Source: Spirochaetaceae bacterium
GTDB taxonomy: Bacteria; Spirochaetota; Spirochaetia; DSM-27196; SLST01
Reading direction: 5' to 3'
DNA length: 18,198 nucleotides
NCBI GenBank assembly: GCA_007129695.1
Contig: SKVA01000285.1
Span: 1 to 18,198 of the forward strand
The translations under genes were made by a program, and so were the position numbers. Positions 15,141-18,198 of this stretch are shown here, one piece after another (within the stretch, counting starts at the first letter, position 1; each line of letters opens with the position of its first letter). The notes beneath the pieces were generated by a model, which saw only the letters and a program-made list of their open reading frames with translations, did no database searches and was not told where the DNA came from.

Positions 15141-15541
15141 ATCATCGGCTCGAGGGGTGGGGGCACCGCTGCCTGGGTGGTGCGCGCCGGCTCGGCGGCG
15201 CGCTATTCGCGCTCGCCGGCGTCGTGCTCGCGATTGCCGGGTGCGCTCGTCGACCCGAGGCGGTGGAGCTCACCTACTTCTACGAGGCGCTCTGCCCGGC
15301 GTGTCCGGAGTCCGCTCATAGTGAGCTCCTCGCGGGCGAAGTGCTTCTACTCGTGCGCGTTCACGACCACGTGACTGCCGAGTCGCGTGACGTGATCGAC
15401 GGCGACGGCATGGAGCATCTGCGCGCAACCGCGGCCAGGCACGGGGTCGATCCCAGGTCGCTGACGCTGCCGGTCCTCTTCGTGAACGATGAGCCGCACG
15501 TCGGCTTCGATGCGATTCAGGATTACCTCGATACGTGGTAG
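15137..15541 (+). CDS. Thioredoxin-like lipoprotein with CPAC motif
   Basis: This 134-residue protein has a basic N-terminus, a hydrophobic stretch (about 19-35) and a lipobox ending in C36 (IAGC), so it should be lipidated and exported. The mature part resembles a small thioredoxin or glutaredoxin fold: strand LTYFYEALCPAC with Cys 53 and 56, then the cis-proline segment LPVLFVND (P112) and VGFDAIQDYL. The final segments parallel those in the thioredoxin domain of the preceding protein (GVPAVFLG then VGFN), suggesting related domains. It overlaps that gene by four bases. The likely role is a redox partner in the periplasm, reduced by the CcdA fusion; the targets are unknown. Confidence 0.75.
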   Translation: MNHRLEGWGHRCLGGARRLGGALFALAGVVLAIAGCARRPEAVELTYFYEALCPACPESAHSELLAGEVLLLVRVHDHVTAESRDVIDGDGMEHLRATAARHGVDPRSLTLPVLFVNDEPHVGFDAIQDYLDTW

Positions 15542-15603
15542 GGTGAGTCGGCCGCTCATCGGCGGTTCACTGCAAACGCCGGCTGAAGCCAGAAGGAGAC
15601 CTC

Positions 15604-17040
15604 ATGTCCGACCGACCCAACATCGTTTTTCTGTTCACCGACGATCAGCGTTTCGACACGATCGGCGCGCTCGGTCATCCGGTCGTCAAGACGCCGAACA
15701 TCGATGCGCTCGTCGAACGCGGAGCGAGCTTCACGCACGCGCACATCCCGTCGGGACAGCACGGCGCGATCTGTATGCCGAGCCGCGCGATGCTCCACAC
15801 CGGGCGTACGCTCTTCCACCTCCACGGCGCGGGCGAGTCGATCCCGAGCGAGCACACGCTGTTGGGGGAGACGCTCCAGAAAGCGGGCTACGCCGCGTTC
15901 GGCACCGGTAAGTGGCACAACGGTCACGAAGCGTACGCACGCAGCTTCACCGCGGGCGGAGAGGTGATGTTCGGCGGGATGGCCGACCACTGGAACGTCC
16001 CGATGTGCGACTGGGACCCGACCGGCCGCTACGACGTCGATCGGCCGTTCATCCACGACCCGATGGCGTCGAACCGCGTGTCGCGTCGCCGTGTCGACCA
16101 CATCCACTTCGGACGCCACTCGACCGACATCGTCGCCGATCATACGGTGAGCTTCCTCCGCGATCACCCGCGCGGCGAGCCGTTCTTCACGTACACGTCG
16201 TTTCTGGCGCCGCACGATCCACGCACGATGCCCGAGCGCTACCGCGCGATGTACGATCCCGAATCGATCGAGCTCCCCGCGTCGTTCGTGCCTGAACACG
16301 CGTTCGACTTCGGCGTGCGGTCGATCCGCGACGAGGTGCTCGCGCCGTACCCGCGGACCGAGGCCGAGGTGCGCACGCACATCGCCGAGTACTACGCGAT
16401 GATCACGCACCTCGACGACGCGGTCGGCCGGATCGTGGACGCGGTGCGCGCGCGGGGTGAACTCGACAACACCGTGTTCGTGTTCGCCGGCGACAACGGG
16501 CTCGCGTGCGGACACCACGGGCTGATGGGCAAGCAGAGCCACTACGAGCACAGCATCCGCGTGCCGCTCGTCTTCGCCGGCCCCGGTGTCCCCGCCGGAG
16601 CAAGAGTCGACGGGTACGCGTATCTGCTCGATATCTATCCGACGCTCTGCGACCTTGTCGGCATCGACACTCCGACGTCGGTGGAGGGCCGATCGCTCGT
16701 ACCGATGATCGCAGACCCGGCCGCGCGCGTGCGTGACGAGCTCTACTTTGCGTACGCCGACCAGATTCGAAGCGTCAAGGACGACCGCTACAAGCTCTCG
16801 CTCTACGCGTACAATGACGCAAACTACGCGCAGCTCTTCGATCTGCGCGATGATCCCGATGAGCTGGTGAACCTGATCGGTGACGGCGAACGCCGGCCGA
16901 TCGTCGAACGGCTCTTCGGGCGTGTCAGCGAGCTTGCAGTCGAGTGGGACGACCGACCGAGTCGGTGGGGCACCGCGTTCTGGGGCCGGTTCGACGCGAA
17001 CGGAGGACTCCCGGCGGCGCTCGGCCGGATGAGGCGCTGA
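15604..17040 (+). CDS. Sulfatase (Cys-type, formylglycine-dependent)
   Basis: This 478-residue protein is an alkaline-phosphatase-superfamily sulfatase. The N-terminal metal site DD (13-14) follows NIVFLF. The CxPSR signature at 57-61 marks C57 for conversion to formylglycine, the catalytic residue. A later GDNG segment supplies further metal ligands, and FAGPGVPAGARV is typical of the C-terminal half. It would hydrolyse a sulfate ester, such as a sulfated sugar; the substrate class is not evident. There is no signal peptide, so it should act in the cytoplasm. A Cys-type enzyme needs a maturase (anaerobic radical-SAM or FGE), which is not in the window. The start is well supported by AAGGAG at 15593-15598, five bases before the ATG. 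Confidence 0.9.
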   Translation: MSDRPNIVFLFTDDQRFDTIGALGHPVVKTPNIDALVERGASFTHAHIPSGQHGAICMPSRAMLHTGRTLFHLHGAGESIPSEHTLLGETLQKAGYAAFGTGKWHNGHEAYARSFTAGGEVMFGGMADHWNVPMCDWDPTGRYDVDRPFIHDPMASNRVSRRRVDHIHFGRHSTDIVADHTVSFLRDHPRGEPFFTYTSFLAPHDPRTMPERYRAMYDPESIELPASFVPEHAFDFGVRSIRDEVLAPYPRTEAEVRTHIAEYYAMITHLDDAVGRIVDAVRARGELDNTVFVFAGDNGLACGHHGLMGKQSHYEHSIRVPLVFAGPGVPAGARVDGYAYLLDIYPTLCDLVGIDTPTSVEGRSLVPMIADPAARVRDELYFAYADQIRSVKDDRYKLSLYAYNDANYAQLFDLRDDPDELVNLIGDGERRPIVERLFGRVSELAVEWDDRPSRWGTAFWGRFDANGGLPAALGRMRR

Positions 17041-17049
17041 ACCGCATCC

Positions 17050-17085
17050 ATTTATGTACAAGAATCTGCAATGTATGTACAATAA
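17050..17085 (+). promoter_or_regulatory. Putative operator with two direct repeats and a -10 box, upstream of the antitoxin
   Basis: The nine-base word TATGTACAA occurs at 17053-17061 and 17074-17082. Extended to 15 bases (ATnTATGTACAAnAA) the two copies match at 13 positions. Their offset is exactly 21 bases, two turns of the helix, so both would face the same side. The second copy overlaps TACAAT (17078-17083), a -10-like box just before the ATG at 17089. This is what a self-repressing antitoxin operator looks like. The segment is strikingly AT-rich compared with its surroundings. Confidence 0.5.
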
Positions 17086-17088
17086 GGT

Positions 17089-17307
17089 ATGGTCGTCAAA
17101 GCGAGTGAACTGCGGCGAAACCTCTTCACGTACCTCGATCGTTGCGTGTCGGACGGCGAAGTGCTCGACGTCCCACGCAATGGCTCGATAGTTCGCATCG
17201 CGGTTGCGAATCGGCGGCTGCGCGTAGCCGAGCTACCTTCCCGACCTGCGGCGGTTGTCGATCCCGAGACGCTCGATACGTTCTCCCCGTCCGAGTGGGC
17301 ACCGTAA
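17089..17307 (+). CDS. Phd/YefM-like antitoxin
   Basis: This 72-residue protein resembles Phd/YefM antitoxins. The N-terminal DNA-binding part reads VVKASELRRNLFTYLDRCVSDGE (about 2-24), then VLDVPRNGSIVRIAV, matching the family pattern of helix, strand and a basic wing. The C-terminal 30 residues, ending SPSEWAP, would be the toxin-binding tail. Such antitoxins bind their own promoter and block the toxin; the direct repeats just upstream fit that role. The gene is followed by only a fragment of a VapC toxin, so it is probably an orphan or may guard against related toxins elsewhere. The ATG has only a short AAGG nearby and lies directly after a -10-like box. Confidence 0.68.
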   Translation: MVVKASELRRNLFTYLDRCVSDGEVLDVPRNGSIVRIAVANRRLRVAELPSRPAAVVDPETLDTFSPSEWAP

Positions 17308-17474
17308 TCGACGAAGACGGCTGGGCGCGTGCAGCGGAGGTTGCGACCCACCTGACATGGACGCGCGATCCATTCGATCGCCTCATAGCGGCGCACGCGA
17401 TCTGCTACGGAGCGGCGCTCTGCCCTCGCGACCGGACGATCCGCGATCATTACGCCGAGACATTCTGGGCCTGA
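17295..17474 (+). pseudogene. C-terminal remnant of a VapC-type PIN-domain toxin
   Basis: A frame ending in TGA at 17474 encodes HLTWTRDPFDRLIAAHAI, then RDRTIRDHYAETFW, the characteristic end of VapC PIN domains, with the last two acidic residues of the usual active site. Full VapC proteins are about 125-140 residues and begin with a LDTH-like strand and a central glutamate; none of that is present. Counting from the in-frame GTG at 17295, which overlaps the end of the antitoxin, only 59 residues remain. Reading further upstream in the same frame gives a shadow of the antitoxin gene. I infer a deletion that removed the 5' half of the toxin and left its 3' end beside the antitoxin. It should be inactive as a nuclease. 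Confidence 0.7.
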
Positions 17475-17482
17475 TCGATCCG

Positions 17483-18198
17483 CTACGCCATGATGCGGCC
17501 GTAGATCATACCCGCGGCGGTAGAAAGGACTACTACGAGCCCCACGTACGCGAGCGTCTTCTTTGCTCCCAGTTCTCCGCCGATCACCAGGAGCGACGGC
17601 AGCGAAAGCGACGGTCCGGCCAAAAGGAGCGCGAGCGCGGGTCCCTGGTGCATGCCGGCCCCAAGGAGACCCTGCATGATCGGTACCTCGGTCAGCGTCG
17701 CGAAGTACATCAGCGCTCCGGCAATCGACGCCATGAGGTTGCTGCCGAACGAGTTCGTGCCGACCAGACCCGCGATCCAGCTCTCCGGGATCAGCGCCAT
17801 GTGCCCCGGGCGTCCCAGGAGGAATCCTGCGACCAGGACGCCGGCGAACAGGAGCGGCAGAACCTGGATTGCGAAATCGCGCGTCGCTGACACCCAATCG
17901 GAAAGCTCGCTCTTCCTGAACCACCGTACGAGCGAATACGCGAGCACCAGCCCGAACGCGCCGACGATCACCCACCTCCAACGGTAAAGGAAGTCCCACC
18001 ACGCGACCGAGCCGTCCGACGGTGCCCAGTTCATGAACACCAGGATGCCGACCATCGACGCCATATAGATGACCGTCTTGCCGATGCTCCGGGACTCGTC
18101 ATCCCCGGAGCTCTCGAACATCGCCGCGTTGGTCGTCCGTTCCTTATCCTCCTTGTGGAACAGGAGCTGCATCGCCAGGCCAATGACGAACGCGAACA
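17483..18198 (-). CDS. UPF0718/ArsP-type permease (partial, 5' end beyond the window)
   Basis: The frame covers 238 residues and continues off the right edge; the upstream residues FAFVIGLAMQLLFHKE are a coherent helix end, so the internal Met at 18172 is not the true start. A hydrophilic loop of about 25 residues follows (KEDKERTTN to DDESRSIG). After it come hydrophobic helices, including FAIQVLPLLFAGVLVAGFLLG, a TNSFGSNLMASIAGALMYFATLTEVPIMQGLL segment and a C-terminal helix. The two-halved layout and the FATLTEVPI region are typical of the YraQ/UPF0718 (ArsP_1) permeases, one of which exports organoarsenicals in Campylobacter; the substrate here is unknown. It converges on the VapC remnant with eight bases between stop codons. 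Confidence 0.75.
   Translation of the reverse strand, partial: FAFVIGLAMQLLFHKEDKERTTNAAMFESSGDDESRSIGKTVIYMASMVGILVFMNWAPSDGSVAWWDFLYRWRWVIVGAFGLVLAYSLVRWFRKSELSDWVSATRDFAIQVLPLLFAGVLVAGFLLGRPGHMALIPESWIAGLVGTNSFGSNLMASIAGALMYFATLTEVPIMQGLLGAGMHQGPALALLLAGPSLSLPSLLVIGGELGAKKTLAYVGLVVVLSTAAGMIYGRIMA

Noticed and set aside
15543..15571. An imperfect hairpin between the lipoprotein and the sulfatase genes
   Set aside because: Only four consecutive Watson-Crick pairs, then two wobbles and a mismatch, with no U-tract; too weak to call a terminator.
15556..17082. A 508-codon minus-strand open frame opposite the sulfatase
   Set aside because: Charged low-complexity translation with no motif, lying opposite a clear sulfatase; a codon-bias shadow.
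17052..18002. A 316-codon minus-strand frame spanning the antitoxin and permease region
   Set aside because: It overlaps the well-supported permease in another frame and shows no domain.

Overview
The window is GC-rich DNA (roughly two thirds G+C), densely packed with genes, and looks like a bacterial chromosome rather than a phage or plasmid. The gene content points to an anaerobic, fermentative, Gram-negative-type bacterium: a ferredoxin-dependent 2-oxoacid oxidoreductase coupled to butyrate kinase and phosphotransbutyrylase, a lipoprotein, and a DUF368/PopT membrane protein. My best guess is a GC-rich spirochaete, because fermentation of branched-chain amino acids for ATP is known from Spirochaeta isovalerica. 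That placement is inference; no rRNA or other phylogenetic marker is present.

Layout. 1-182: 3' end of an unidentified gene. 206-2518 (+): a Gfo/Idh/MocA oxidoreductase and an aldo/keto reductase, probably sugar metabolism. 2521-3720 (-): a mannitol-1-phosphate 5-dehydrogenase, convergent with them. 3839-8341 (+): a P2-type cation ATPase, then three envelope genes (a four-helix membrane protein, a LapA-like protein and a DUF368/PopT lipid-carrier transporter), ending at a hairpin shared with the next block. 8400-13728 (-): a tightly coupled operon read right to left, with a Cys/His-rich protein of unknown function, a 2x[4Fe-4S] ferredoxin subunit, the alpha subunit, a fused beta-gamma subunit, butyrate kinase and phosphate butyryltransferase. 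13797-15541 (+): a thioredoxin-CcdA fusion and a thioredoxin-like lipoprotein, overlapping by 4 bases and divergent from the operon. 15604-17040 (+): a Cys-type sulfatase. 17089-17474 (+): a Phd/YefM antitoxin followed by the C-terminal remnant of a VapC toxin. 17483-18198 (-): a UPF0718/ArsP-type permease cut by the window edge.

How it fits together. The central operon reads as a complete energy-conserving route: a 2-oxoacid (probably from valine, leucine or isoleucine) is oxidised to acyl-CoA with reduced ferredoxin, Ptb converts acyl-CoA to acyl-phosphate, and Buk makes ATP and a branched fatty acid. Most junctions are ATGA or TGATG overlaps, so subunit synthesis should be translationally coupled.

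Promoter-like sequences, where visible, lie almost on top of start codons, suggesting very short or absent leaders. No tRNA, rRNA, CRISPR array, complete insertion sequence or prophage was seen. No intergenic gap exceeds about 120 bases.
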